Below are positions 16,977 to 26,407 of a DNA stretch of 64,000 nt, one piece after another; the stretch's first letter is position 1; every line of letters begins with the position of its first letter. The translations under genes were made by a program, and so were the position numbers. The stretch spans positions 24,111 to 88,110 of the forward strand of contig JAEZTJ010000067.1 in the NCBI GenBank assembly GCA_023421505.1. Direction: 5' to 3'. This stretch comes from Bacillota bacterium. Its GTDB lineage: Bacteria > Bacillota > Clostridia > Lachnospirales > Lachnospiraceae. The notes under the pieces were generated by a model that saw only the letters and a program-made list of their open reading frames with translations, was not told the origin of the DNA and searched no databases.

Positions 16977-17557
16977 AAGTATAGCCCCTTTCGTCGCTAA
17001 AAATCATTTTTACGTCATAAACATATGACGAATTTAGTACCTTCGTTTTTATGATTTTGCTTTTTCCAAATTCACATCGATCTTTATTATCGATATATTT
17101 ATCAATACAGATTAGAAATTAAGTAATTCTTTGTTAATTATAACAAAGAAAAGTATATAAGCAAGTAATAATAAAACGAAGCCTGCAATCAAGCTTTTCC
17201 ATGTTTTATCAAATAATATAAGCTATTTTTTATAATAGATATTTTTGTCAACCTGTTAATTAGTACGAATTTATTATACTATTTTTTGCAAATCCTTTTT
17301 GTCTTAATAAAATTAGTCTTATTTTATCTTCTATCATTAGTTGGGATAGATTACTCATCTTATTATATAAAATATTAGCTGGAAGTTCTAAATCTTCATA
17401 AATCAGCTGATTAATATTGTGTTGCAAAAGAATTTGTTATATTCAATTTACAAAGTTTAGTTCTTTATGTAAAATATACTATGTTTTAATTATATAGCAT
17501 ACAACAAACCTATAGCTAATTTATATTAGGAAAAACTTCATACTAGGAGGATTACAA
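16977..17557. other. Long divergent intergenic region upstream of the queuine transporter
   Basis: 581 bp with about 75% A+T. I searched it for a preQ1 riboswitch because of the downstream gene. The short CCTA/TAGG hairpin at ~17510-17532 lacks the required aptamer bases. No gene or clear terminator was identified. Confidence 0.4.
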
Positions 17558-18232
17558 ATGATTAACAAGGTATCGGAAAACCCTTTAAAAAACCGCGAGA
17601 AGGACTTTACGCCATTAGTAATTATTGCAGGTCTGCTGATTACAATGTATTTGACCGCTAACCTTATGGCTGTAAAATTAGTGACAGTTTTTGATCTTAC
17701 GCTATTTGATGCAGGTACGATTACATTTCCTGTTGCTTATATGTTAGGAGACGTATTGACTGAAATATGGGGATATAAAACATCAAAAAAGGTAATATGG
17801 CTGACTTTCTTCTGTAATATCATCTTGGTTTTGGCAACCTCAGTTGGTCTTACACTTCCTTATCCAGACTATACGAAAGAAACAGCCGATGCATATGCCG
17901 TTATATTTACCTATGTCCCAAGAATTGTCATCGCTTCACTGATCGCCTTTGTCTGTGGTGAACTTTCTAACGCCTGGATACTGGAAAAGATTAAGGGAAT
18001 TACAAATGGAAAATTTCTTTGGATGCGTACCATTGGAAGCTCTATTGTAGGATATGTATTTGACACAGTTCTCTTTGTGCTGATCGCTTTTGTCGGAACA
18101 GCCTCTACGAAGGATTTAATCACAATGATATTCGTGCAATATATTACAAAGGTACTTATTGAAATGCTTGGTGGAACGCCCTTAGCCTATGCTCTAATTG
18201 CCTTTCTAAAAAAAAGATATCCTGAGGATTGA
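17558..18232 (+). CDS. yhhQ: Queuosine precursor transporter, YhhQ/QPTR family
   Basis: 224-aa membrane protein with about six hydrophobic segments. Family motifs: TANLMAVKL, FPVAYMLGDVLTEIWGY (~50-66) and WMRTIGSSIVGYVFDTVLF. YhhQ proteins import queuine or preQ1, bases used to modify tRNA position 34. The next gene, 4 bp downstream, is a radical SAM enzyme resembling queuine lyase. Import of queuine followed by conversion to preQ1 is the coherent reading. SD AGGAGG. Confidence 0.9.
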   Translation: MINKVSENPLKNREKDFTPLVIIAGLLITMYLTANLMAVKLVTVFDLTLFDAGTITFPVAYMLGDVLTEIWGYKTSKKVIWLTFFCNIILVLATSVGLTLPYPDYTKETADAYAVIFTYVPRIVIASLIAFVCGELSNAWILEKIKGITNGKFLWMRTIGSSIVGYVFDTVLFVLIAFVGTASTKDLITMIFVQYITKVLIEMLGGTPLAYALIAFLKKRYPED

Positions 18233-18236
18233 AAAC

Positions 18237-18929
18237 ATGTGTGAATTAGAACGCTATAGCGTCATAGATAGTAAATTAAAAAGAGAATTTATTTTGCTCC
18301 AAGGGAAGGGGTGTATCTGGAGAAAATGCACCTTTTGTGATTATCATTATGATATCAGTGAAAACCCATATGAAATTAATCATCAGGTACTAAAAAAGGT
18401 GACCGGAATATACGGTGTACTTGATATTATTAATTCGGGTTCAGCGATGGAACTCGATGAAGAGACCCTTAAACTCATTGAAGCAACCGTAGTTAAACAT
18501 AAGATTCATACTCTCTGGTTCGAGGCGCATTACCTTTATAGGGACAAATTGGATGAATTTGCTTTACGATTTGCTCCGGCCAAAGTAAAATTTAGATGTG
18601 GAGTTGAGAGCTTTCATCCGGATATGCGGCAAAGTTTTAATAAAGGCATCCCTGCAAATGTCACACCTGAACAAATAGCTAAATATTATAAAGGCATATG
18701 CCTGCTTGTATGTACAGAGGGTGAGAGCCGTGAAACGATACTCTCTGATATTCTTACAGCTAAAAAATATTTTGAATATTGCAGCATCAATATTTTCTGT
18801 AACAATACTACCCACGTAAAACGTGATGAAGAACTCGTCCAGTGGTTCGTGCATGAGATTTATCCAATTGTCAAAGACGACGACCTATTTGAAATATTAT
18901 TAAATAACACTGATCTCGGTGTTGGTTGA
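18237..18929 (+). CDS. queL: Radical SAM protein, probable queuine lyase QueL
   Basis: 230 aa. Iron-sulfur ligands C26, C31 and C34 form CX4CX2C (GCIWRKCTFCDYH), a departure from CX3CX2C. The small size, the INSGSAMELDEETL segment, and immediate cotranscription with yhhQ match the queuine-salvage lyase described in Clostridioides difficile, which releases preQ1 from queuine. The queuosine hydrolase and tRNA transglycosylase partners are not in the window. Function rests on synteny and motif pattern rather than alignment. Confidence 0.72.
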   Translation: MCELERYSVIDSKLKREFILLQGKGCIWRKCTFCDYHYDISENPYEINHQVLKKVTGIYGVLDIINSGSAMELDEETLKLIEATVVKHKIHTLWFEAHYLYRDKLDEFALRFAPAKVKFRCGVESFHPDMRQSFNKGIPANVTPEQIAKYYKGICLLVCTEGESRETILSDILTAKKYFEYCSINIFCNNTTHVKRDEELVQWFVHEIYPIVKDDDLFEILLNNTDLGVG

Positions 18930-19071
18930 GATAAATATTGTATTCCAAACAATTTAGACATTGTAGTACAGTTAATCAATGTTAAAATATTATTGTATTA
19001 GACTATTGTAAACTCAAGAAATCTCAATCAATTTACAATTGTCTAAATATGATAAAGAGGGGAGTTAGAAT

Positions 19072-19857
19072 ATGAAATATTATGTTGTAGATGCATTTGC
19101 AGAGTCTGTATTTCAAGGTAATCCAGCTGGTGTTTGTGTTATGTCTGAATGGTTACCGGATGATATCATGCAGAAAATAGCCATTGAAAATAATCTATCC
19201 GAGACTGCATTTACTGTAAAAAATGTAAATGGTAACTATAAGCTAAGATGGTTTACTCCGGAAAGTGAAATTGAACTATGCGGGCATGCAACCTTAGGAA
19301 CTGCTTATGTACTTGCGAATTACTATGAAAGGGAGATCCATCAAATCTGTTTTGAAACGATGAGCGGTAATTTAACTGTTGTAAGAAAGGGAGATTTATA
19401 TGAAATGGACTTTCCCAGCAGAATGCCTGAAGCCTTTCCATTAACCGAGCAGATGGTAGACGCGCTTGGTATTAAACCTTTAGAAACATATCTTGCCCGC
19501 GACTTAATGTTTGTACTGGAAAAGGAAGAGGAAGTTGTACGGGCAGAGCCGGATTTTGGAAAGCTGAAAGCACTTCCTGATGGATTGGGCGTTCTGATTA
19601 CTGCAAAGGGCAATAGCTGTGATTTTGTATCCAGATGCTTTTATCCAAAGCTAAAAATTAATGAAGATCCCGTGACTGGCTCAGCTCATTGTAATTTTAT
19701 TCCTTACTGGGCAAAACGCCTTGGCAAAAATGAAATGCTTGCAAAACAGCTGTCAAAAAGAGGTGGAACGCTTCACTGCCAATCCTTAAAAGACCGTGTT
19801 AAAATAACAGGTTCGGCTGTGTTGTATGCTGTCGCAGATATTTGTATCGGTATTTGA
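19072..19857 (+). CDS. PhzF family isomerase-like protein
   Basis: 261 aa, two-lobed diaminopimelate-epimerase-like fold. Signatures: VVDAFAESVFQGNPAGVC at the N-terminus, NNLSETAFTV with the catalytic Glu near residue 44, RWFTPESEIELCGHATLG, and DPVTGSAHCNF. It is shorter than typical PhzF proteins (280-300). Substrate unknown, and no phenazine genes are nearby. SD GGGGAG. An inverted repeat in its leader (TTTAGACA-TTGTA at 18953-18965, TACAA-TTGTCTAAA at 19034-19047) may be regulatory. Confidence 0.86.
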   Translation: MKYYVVDAFAESVFQGNPAGVCVMSEWLPDDIMQKIAIENNLSETAFTVKNVNGNYKLRWFTPESEIELCGHATLGTAYVLANYYEREIHQICFETMSGNLTVVRKGDLYEMDFPSRMPEAFPLTEQMVDALGIKPLETYLARDLMFVLEKEEEVVRAEPDFGKLKALPDGLGVLITAKGNSCDFVSRCFYPKLKINEDPVTGSAHCNFIPYWAKRLGKNEMLAKQLSKRGGTLHCQSLKDRVKITGSAVLYAVADICIGI

Positions 19858-19942
19858 AAAAGCAGAATAGATCATAAGATCATAAGATCTTAAGAAACAA
19901 GCTACAGACAGAAGTCTTTACTAACTAAAGCTTAAACTGAAT

Positions 19943-20000
19943 AAATAAGCATCGAAGGATGAACCCCGCAACTTCGTTATCCATCACTCGATGCTTATTT
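19943..20000. terminator. Bidirectional terminator between the PhzF and chemoreceptor genes
   Basis: AAATAAGCATCGA (19943-19955) pairs with TCGATGCTTATTT (19988-20000), with an inner GGAT/ATCC stem and T-rich flanks. It separates convergent genes. Confidence 0.82.
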
Positions 20001-20015
20001 TATTTACGATATTAC

Positions 20016-22046
20016 CTAAACCTCAAAGCTTGAGATAGATCTATTGAGACTTTCTACACTTTCATTAATATGTATTATTTCCTCCCGTATCTCATTGGCC
20101 TGTCCTTCAATGCCAATCATTTTTTCACTCATCTGACTGGTTCTTTTTGCACCATCCCCACTAATACCGGCAATTGTCTGTATTGTATCAGATATGATCT
20201 GTATAGAGGATAATAATTCCTTTGTGGTCTTATTAAGGTCAGTTACCACCTGATTGATATAAACTGCGTCTTCCTGATAATTCTCACCGACTTGTACACT
20301 ATCCTGATAATTTTTAACTACATTCGTTTCAACATACTGTAGAATCGTTCTGGCATTCAGGGATAGATCCTGTACGGCTGATACGACCTGCTCTACCGTA
20401 CTTTGAATTTTACTTCCCGCCAGTTTTGAACTATCGGCCAGTTTACCTATTTCCTGAGCAACAATCGCGAAGCCCTTTCCAGTTTCCCCTGCTCTTGCAG
20501 CCTCTATTGATGCATTTAAGGCTAAAAGATTTGTCTGATTAGAGATTTCCAAAATAGTATTCGTCAAAACGCTTATGTTATCAATCTCCTTTGAGTGATC
20601 TAAAGCTGCATCCATCGCTTCCTTTATCTTAGACTGTGTATCAGCGGCCTCCTTTTGCATGGATAAAGAAGCATTTTTTAAAGATTTTGCCCGGTTACTG
20701 ATTTCTGTAGCCGATACTTCTCCCTCCTGAGATTCTTTTGCTATCCATTCAATGGTATTCTCAATCTCTTCGGTGGTTGCACTGATTTCTTCCGTGGAAG
20801 CGGCTGTCTCTTCCATACCTGCGGAAAGCTCCTGAATAGTGTCCTTTGCTATACTGATTTCATTCGTCAACAAGGAAATATTATGATTCGATACAGCTGT
20901 GGCAGCTCTTACCTTCTCCATCTCCTCTTTAATCGTTATAACCATATTTTTTACGGAATCACGCATTAAAATCATTTCATTCCCTAAATGTCCAAGCTCA
21001 TCCGTACGTTTAATGTGCTTAAATTCAAAGGAAAGATTGCCTTTCGCCATTAATTTCATCGCCTCAGCGATTTGCTTAATTACTTTGGTGATCCGTCCGA
21101 TAAACAAATACAAGATGACAATGAAAAGTATTATTGCAGCAGCGGTTATTATTCCTATATGTAATAACATGTTATTTAATTCTTTCATAAACTCCTGATA
21201 GGTTACTGTTGTAATCAAATGAAAATTCGTACCTTCAAGCTTTTCTGCATAATATACCTTTTTTACACCACCAAAATATCCGCTCAGGATTTCTGGCTTT
21301 CCTGAAATTAATTTTTCTCCAACTTCTTTTAACGTACCATCACTGATATTGAATATGGTGTCTGCTGAATTAATATCCTCGTTAAAATTATATACAGGAT
21401 GTATTAAAAATCTGCCATCCTGATCTAGAACAAAGGGATAGCTGCTTGCACCTATCGTCTCTGCGCTAACAATATCACTTAACTGTGATAAACCCATATC
21501 AATTGCCAAAACCCCCGCAATTGATTGATCAGAGGTTAAAACCGCCTTAGCGATTGTGACTACCGGCTTCTTGGTATCTGCATCAATATAAATATCTGTA
21601 TATGCCGTTCCTCCATTCGTCTTTACTGCTTCTTTATACCAGGAACGATCAGTGGCTTTCCATGCCGGATCTTCAGGAATCCACTTAGAACCGCAATCTA
21701 CGGTACCATCCGGATATCCGATATAAATATCAATAATACCGTATTCCTCACCAAAGCTATCTAATTGATTGATTAAGTAGTTCTGTAGTACCGTTTGTTG
21801 ATCCTGTAGTTTTATGATATCAGCAATATAATTTGCTTCACTTTCCAGAAGAACTTCTCGATTTTGAAAAAATCTCAACATTTTTTCTTTGATATAATCC
21901 GTCTTTGTAATAAGCTGATTATCAATCTGTTTGGTAACAACTTTTGTTGCATCCATGTAAGAGGATACGGTAATCGTACCAAATGCAACCAGTAATAATG
22001 TAGTAATAATAATTAACATCTTGCTTTTTAGACCGATTTTTTTCAT
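20016..22046 (-). CDS. Methyl-accepting chemotaxis protein with extracellular Cache sensor
   Basis: 676 aa. TM1 ~13-30, periplasmic/extracellular dCache-type sensor ~35-280 (DRSWYKEAVK, DIYIDADTKKPVVTIAKAV motifs), TM2 ~288-312, HAMP ~315-365, then the signalling coiled coil with the conserved tip ISNQTNLLALNASIEAARAG (~510-529). Cache sensors of this type bind amino acids or carboxylates, and the ligand here is not identifiable. Isolated gene with SD AAGGAG and a shared terminator. Confidence 0.92.
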   Translation of the reverse strand: MKKIGLKSKMLIIITTLLLVAFGTITVSSYMDATKVVTKQIDNQLITKTDYIKEKMLRFFQNREVLLESEANYIADIIKLQDQQTVLQNYLINQLDSFGEEYGIIDIYIGYPDGTVDCGSKWIPEDPAWKATDRSWYKEAVKTNGGTAYTDIYIDADTKKPVVTIAKAVLTSDQSIAGVLAIDMGLSQLSDIVSAETIGASSYPFVLDQDGRFLIHPVYNFNEDINSADTIFNISDGTLKEVGEKLISGKPEILSGYFGGVKKVYYAEKLEGTNFHLITTVTYQEFMKELNNMLLHIGIITAAAIILFIVILYLFIGRITKVIKQIAEAMKLMAKGNLSFEFKHIKRTDELGHLGNEMILMRDSVKNMVITIKEEMEKVRAATAVSNHNISLLTNEISIAKDTIQELSAGMEETAASTEEISATTEEIENTIEWIAKESQEGEVSATEISNRAKSLKNASLSMQKEAADTQSKIKEAMDAALDHSKEIDNISVLTNTILEISNQTNLLALNASIEAARAGETGKGFAIVAQEIGKLADSSKLAGSKIQSTVEQVVSAVQDLSLNARTILQYVETNVVKNYQDSVQVGENYQEDAVYINQVVTDLNKTTKELLSSIQIISDTIQTIAGISGDGAKRTSQMSEKMIGIEGQANEIREEIIHINESVESLNRSISSFEV

Positions 22047-22204
22047 CTTATGTTCTCCTTGTTAATAATAAATTCAGGCAGGTGACTGTGTAACAACAAT
22101 TATATCAACATAAGTATTAATTCCTGAATTATTCATTCAGATGGTACTAAAGTACTACTAAGCACTATGCCATAATTATATATTATTACCTTATATTATG
22201 CAAT

Positions 22205-22762
22205 TTAATTTTCGCCCATTTTTTCTCCGTAGATCCTCGCAAGCTCCATTATTTTTATATTATTTTTTATATCACCCTTATTGATTGTACCTCCTGCTGT
22301 TAAGCTATACTTAATTTGAAACAAGCCCAAAAAACGGTAAAGCATATCCATAAGTTCATAATATTGTTTATATACATCAGGATCAGGATACCTGCATGTA
22401 TATATAAGCATTAGCTTTTTGGGTTCAATTTTTATAGTAGAATCTAAATTCCGAAATGCATATAAACGATCAATTAGCAGCTTTGTTTGAGCTGATACTT
22501 GCATCATATAAATTGGCGAACCAATTATGATAGCATCCGAATTGTTGATTTCTTTATAAATAGCCTGCATATCATCATTTACCCTGCAGCCTTTATTGCT
22601 TTTACAATAATCACACCCATAACATCCTTTTATATCCATCTTTCCCAAATGAAATAGATTAGTCTGGGCTCCTCTTGCTGCCGCTCCCGATAAAGCCTGC
22701 CGAACCAGTATATCAGTATTCCCTTCTATTCTACTACTACCTACAAAACCTAATATTTTCAT
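22205..22762 (-). CDS. Flavodoxin-fold NAD(P)H-dependent FMN reductase, iron-sulfur flavoprotein-like
   Basis: 185 aa. Opens MKILGFVGSSRIEGNTD with a phosphate-binding SxRxxGNT loop. GCYGCDYCKSNKGCRVNDDM is the compact cysteine motif of Isf-type flavoproteins (CX2CX2C-type) and may hold an iron-sulfur cluster. IIIGSPIYMMQVSAQTK is the flavin-binding strand. It is divergent from an HxlR regulator whose likely operator lies between them, so it is the probable regulated target and may respond to quinone, aldehyde or redox stress. Confidence 0.85.
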   Translation of the reverse strand: MKILGFVGSSRIEGNTDILVRQALSGAAARGAQTNLFHLGKMDIKGCYGCDYCKSNKGCRVNDDMQAIYKEINNSDAIIIGSPIYMMQVSAQTKLLIDRLYAFRNLDSTIKIEPKKLMLIYTCRYPDPDVYKQYYELMDMLYRFLGLFQIKYSLTAGGTINKGDIKNNIKIMELARIYGEKMGEN

Positions 22763-22864
22763 TTATTCTATACCTTTCTATACCTTTCTCACTAATTTAA
22801 GTACTTTTACTTGTTCTTAAGATTTTACTCTAGTATAATAATATTGAAAATTTAATCATAGAAC

Positions 22865-22906
22865 TAGTACGCAGTTTATTCATACATAGTACGAAAAACC
22901 ATACTA
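22865..22906. promoter_or_regulatory. Probable HxlR operator region
   Basis: TAGTACG occurs twice 22 bp apart (22865-22871, 22887-22893). The second forms an imperfect palindrome with CATACTA (22900-22906), a TAGTA-N-TACTA layout like that of HxlR/YodB-family sites. It lies between the divergent reductase and regulator genes. Confidence 0.6.
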
Positions 22907-22925
22907 TAAAAGGAGATCGAAGTAT

Positions 22926-23258
22926 ATGGCAAGAAATCTTGACAAGGAGGAACGATGCCCTGTCATACTTACACAAAATCTAATCGGTGGCAAATGGAAA
23001 ATTTCAATTCTTTGGCTATTAAATGAAAACAAAAAGAGATTTAATGAGTTAAAAAGGCAATTACCTAAAATTACACATGCAATGCTCACTCAACAATTAC
23101 GCGAGCTTGAAGGCGATGGATTGGTACATAGAGAAGTATACTGTGAAGTTCCCCCTAAAGTTGAATATTCGTTAACTCCAATCGGACACGATTTTATACC
23201 GATCATTAATTTAATGGGAAAATGGGGAAATGAGTATTTATCTCATATTTCCCATTAA
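22926..23258 (+). CDS. HxlR family transcriptional regulator
   Basis: 110 aa winged helix. It contains the family's conserved N-terminal cysteine (ERCPV, C11), LIGGKWKISILWLL, RFNELKRQLP, and the wing YSLTPIGHDF. In YodB/QorR-type relatives this cysteine senses quinones or aldehydes by alkylation or disulfide formation. SD AAGGAG. Divergent from the flavin reductase it probably controls. Confidence 0.9.
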   Translation: MARNLDKEERCPVILTQNLIGGKWKISILWLLNENKKRFNELKRQLPKITHAMLTQQLRELEGDGLVHREVYCEVPPKVEYSLTPIGHDFIPIINLMGKWGNEYLSHISH

Positions 23259-23299
23259 TCCATGCACGGTAGCGAACGGACATGATTAGCGTCGACATA

Positions 23300-25942
23300 T
23301 TATTCTTCCATCATATCAGAAAGCTGCTGTCTCATGTCCGGAGATATCGCATCTATCAGATAATTACGTTCCCCTTCCCCCAGCTTACAATACTCCTGTT
23401 TTATTTTTTCATTCGCTCTCTCAATCTCATCCTTTAATTCTCTGGCGGACAATAAGGAGCATCCTGCACCTCTTATGATAATCTGCTGTAAACCGTCCGA
23501 GGTAGCAACAGCTATATGATATTTATTTCGGTTGTCATGGGCAAACTTTTCAATATATTGGTCTGCTGTCTGGGCCTCCCTTGTATATACCACATGGATA
23601 TTCTGAAAATCAATGATTTCCTCCATATGCCCCTGAACACGATAAGCATCGAATACTACGATGATTTGGCACCCACGAATACTCTGATAATTACATAATG
23701 TATCAAGTAATTTCATCTTCGCACCATCCATATTCTCATCTGCAAGCTCCTTCAGTTCAGGCCATGCGAAGACAATATTATAACCATCCACAAGTAGATA
23801 TTCTTCCTTAACTGGTTTTAGACTGTTGATAGGGGTAATAGGCCTATAATAGCTTTCCTGGGCTGTTCTTTGCTTTTTCCATATCGATTTCCTTCCTTGA
23901 TTCGCATAGGAGGCTGCATTAATAATCTGATCTATTTCCTCTAAACTGATCCAATTCTCTTCTGTATAAGAGCTGCGATTTGCATAGGTTTTTCCTGTCG
24001 CTTCTTCTTTTTTCTGAAAATAGCTTTCCACATGCATGTATTCCTTTACATTATCCCAATCCACCAAAAAGCCGGCACCATGTGCGCAAAATACAGAACT
24101 GGTCGGATTTTCCATGTCTCTTTCTGAATCATACCCGATATTCTCAATGACTTCTTCTGCATTATGGCACGGTTCATATCCCTTTAAGCTGCAAGACAGT
24201 CTGCCTAGTCCTTTTGTATAGGCAACTACCTCCTTCTGATAATTTCTCATGGTAACTACCGGAGCGCTCCCAATAAGAACTGCCATGTCTCCGTTTGTCT
24301 GCGAGATTTCGCAGGTTCCATACATCTTTTCAATATCAGTCATTGCTCTTCCCAACATTTTCTCTGGAAGCTCCAGCCAAAAGGCATAATAAGGCTCTAA
24401 CAATATGGACTTTGCCTCCTTCAAGCCCTGACGCACTGCGCGGTAGGTAGCCTCTCTGAAATCTCCGCCTTCCGTATGTTTATCATGTGCCCTGCCGGAG
24501 ACAATTGAGATCTTTAAGTCTGTAATTTCTGCCCCCGTCAGAACTCCTCTGTGATTTTTTTCATATAGATGCGATAGGATAAGTCTCTGCCAGCTTTTAC
24601 CCAGCACATCCTCACTACAGGCTGCCTCAAATTGTAAGCCACTTCCGGGTAAACCCGGTTCCAGCAATAAGTGGACCTCTGCATAATGCCGCAATGGCTC
24701 AAAATGCCCCACTCCTTCCACTGCACTCATAATTGTTTCTTTATATAGTATTCTTCCTTCCCCAAAGGTAACTCTGATGTTAAAACGGCTTTGAATCAGA
24801 CTCTGCAGAATTTCTATCTGCACCTCTCCCATAATCTGTGCTTGTATTTCCTGCAGCTGCTCCTCCCATACAATGTGAAGCTCAGGCTCCTCTTCTTCAA
24901 GCTGCCGTAGCTTAGGAAGCATTTCTCGCGGATCACAGCCCTCCGGCAGGATAATCTGATAAGATAATACCGGCGTAAGCACCGGCGCTTCTGAGGAGCT
25001 CTCTATCCCTAAGCCTTCTCCTGGTCTTGTCTTTAGAAGCCCCGTCACTGCACATATCGTGCCAGCCTCTATCTCACTTACTGCTTCAAATTTATGTCCG
25101 GAGTAGATGCGGATATGATTAATCTTCTCTTCCCAAATCCCATTCGATAGGACATCCTTTACTTTAAGGCCTCCGCCTGTAAGCTTTAAATAAGTAAGAC
25201 GATTCCCCTGCTCATCTCTTGCAATCTTGAAAACTTTAGCACCGAAAGCATCGGGATAAGAAGGTATCCGTGCGTACTTTACGAGTCCTTTCATAAATTG
25301 CTCTACTCCCTCTAGCTTCAAAGCAGAACCAAAGTAGCAAGGAAAAACGCTTCTCTCAAATATAGCTTTCTTTATCTTTGAAGTATCAATATGCCCAGTT
25401 TCTAAATAGGTATCAAGCAGCCTTTCCTCACTCATAGCTAGCTGCTCATAAAAATGATCTGTAGGCGCCTGTCCAAAATCAACACAGCCGTCATCCAGTC
25501 GTTTTTTCAGCTCCTTTAATAATTTATCCTTATCTATCCCCTGCTGATCCATCTTATTCACAAATAGAAAAACCGGTATCCCATACCTGTTAAGGAGCTG
25601 CCATAAGGTAGTCGTATGCCCTTGTACCCCATCTGCTCCACTTATCACCAAAATAGCATAATCCAGTACTTGAAGTGTTCTCTCCATTTCTGCCGAAAAA
25701 TCCACATGCCCCGGCGTATCCAGCAAGGTAACTTGAAGCTCGCCTATCTCGAACACAGCCTGCTTAGAGAATATGGTGATTCCTCTCGCCCTTTCCAGCT
25801 CAAAGGTATCTAAATAAGCATCCTTATTGTCTACTCTTCCTAATTTTCCGATTTTACCGCTTAAATAAAGCATACTCTCCGATAAAGTTGTTTTGCCCGC
25901 ATCAACATGCGCTAATATTCCGATTACCAGCTTTTTTGTCAT
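23300..25942 (-). CDS. TetM/EF-G-like ribosome-protection GTPase fused to a Rae1/YacP-type NYN nuclease domain
   Basis: 880 aa. Residues 1-~650 are an EF-G-like translational GTPase of the Tet(M/P) class: G1 AHVDAGKTT (11-19), switch RGITI (53-57), G3 DTPGH (75-79), G4 NKMD (129-132), followed by domains II-V. After a linker (~650-710), residues 715-880 form an NYN/YacP domain: LVDGYN (D719, N722), VVFDAYRV (D765), TADQYIEK (D794), TSD (D816). Bacillus Rae1/YacP cleaves mRNA in the ribosomal A site, so the fusion joins an A-site-entering GTPase to an A-site nuclease. Such fusions occur in clostridia, but their role is not established. Whether it confers tetracycline resistance cannot be told. 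Confidence 0.88.
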   Translation of the reverse strand: MTKKLVIGILAHVDAGKTTLSESMLYLSGKIGKLGRVDNKDAYLDTFELERARGITIFSKQAVFEIGELQVTLLDTPGHVDFSAEMERTLQVLDYAILVISGADGVQGHTTTLWQLLNRYGIPVFLFVNKMDQQGIDKDKLLKELKKRLDDGCVDFGQAPTDHFYEQLAMSEERLLDTYLETGHIDTSKIKKAIFERSVFPCYFGSALKLEGVEQFMKGLVKYARIPSYPDAFGAKVFKIARDEQGNRLTYLKLTGGGLKVKDVLSNGIWEEKINHIRIYSGHKFEAVSEIEAGTICAVTGLLKTRPGEGLGIESSSEAPVLTPVLSYQIILPEGCDPREMLPKLRQLEEEEPELHIVWEEQLQEIQAQIMGEVQIEILQSLIQSRFNIRVTFGEGRILYKETIMSAVEGVGHFEPLRHYAEVHLLLEPGLPGSGLQFEAACSEDVLGKSWQRLILSHLYEKNHRGVLTGAEITDLKISIVSGRAHDKHTEGGDFREATYRAVRQGLKEAKSILLEPYYAFWLELPEKMLGRAMTDIEKMYGTCEISQTNGDMAVLIGSAPVVTMRNYQKEVVAYTKGLGRLSCSLKGYEPCHNAEEVIENIGYDSERDMENPTSSVFCAHGAGFLVDWDNVKEYMHVESYFQKKEEATGKTYANRSSYTEENWISLEEIDQIINAASYANQGRKSIWKKQRTAQESYYRPITPINSLKPVKEEYLLVDGYNIVFAWPELKELADENMDGAKMKLLDTLCNYQSIRGCQIIVVFDAYRVQGHMEEIIDFQNIHVVYTREAQTADQYIEKFAHDNRNKYHIAVATSDGLQQIIIRGAGCSLLSARELKDEIERANEKIKQEYCKLGEGERNYLIDAISPDMRQQLSDMMEE

Positions 25943-26148
25943 TTATTTTAACCCTTCATGCTTACCAGTTTAGTACTTTCGTCTTTTTAATTGTCAGTTG
26001 ATTTTCCTAATAGGAACTACAAAATATTCATCCATATGGCATGTAGTTCTTTTTACACAGAAAGTTCAATCCTTCCTTTATTATGATACCAGTAAGTTTT
26101 GAATTTGACAATTTTATCGTATTATTTTTCTATAAATTTTATATTCAC

Positions 26149-26350
26149 TTTTACTGTTCACAGCCAATGTGAAATGCTAGGGCGGCGACGTTGCAAATAC
26201 TTCTGAAGAGGAGTATTTGCATTCGTCTGTACTTAGGTTCTGTACTTTAGAACCTTATGTACCGCTATGCAATTAAGCGAGAGCGTCTCCTATAAAGAAG
26301 TATTGGTGACATCGCCACAATCGTTACCTATATGACTGTGCACAGTAAAA
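26149..26350. repeat. 202-bp branched palindromic element (MITE or structured RNA)
   Basis: Outer arms TTTTACTGTTCACAG (26149-26163) and CTGTGCACAGTAAAA (26336-26350) pair over 15 bp with one T-G. Inside are GGCGACGT/ACATCGCC (26184-26191, 26309-26316, one mismatch), hairpin GCAAATACT/AGTATTTGC (26193-26201, 26212-26220), hairpin AGGTTCT/AGAACCT (26235-26241, 26249-26255) and GAGA-GCG-TCTC near 26280. It is more GC-rich than its flanks and encodes no protein. No second copy in the window. Confidence 0.7.
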
Positions 26351-26381
26351 GCAGGAAGTACCAAGTTCACTCCCTGCTTTT
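26347..26381 (-). terminator. Terminator of the first LRR gene
   Basis: Minus-strand AAAAGCAGG-GAGT pairs with ACTTCCTGCTTTT, followed by TTTTACTG, 27 bases after the stop of the gene ending at 26408. Its last bases overlap the outer arm of the branched palindrome. Confidence 0.75.
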
Positions 26382-26407
26382 CCAGTTCTTTTACTAAGCC
26401 TATTTAT

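Larger units (their letters stand above)
25943..26407. other. Intergenic region holding a structured element
   Basis: 465 bp with no supported gene. 25943-26148 is plain AT-rich DNA. 26149-26350 is a large branched palindrome (separate entry). A terminator at 26347-26381 ends the LRR gene from the right. Confidence 0.6.

Noticed and set aside
17505..17545. preQ1 riboswitch upstream of the queuine transporter
   Set aside because: A CCTA/TAGG hairpin followed by AAAAACT looks superficially similar, but the purine-rich P1 strand and the conserved ligand-contact bases are missing.
23300..25942. Calling the GTPase a tetracycline-resistance determinant
   Set aside because: The NYN fusion and chromosomal context make that function uncertain. 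Homology of the GTPase part alone is not enough.
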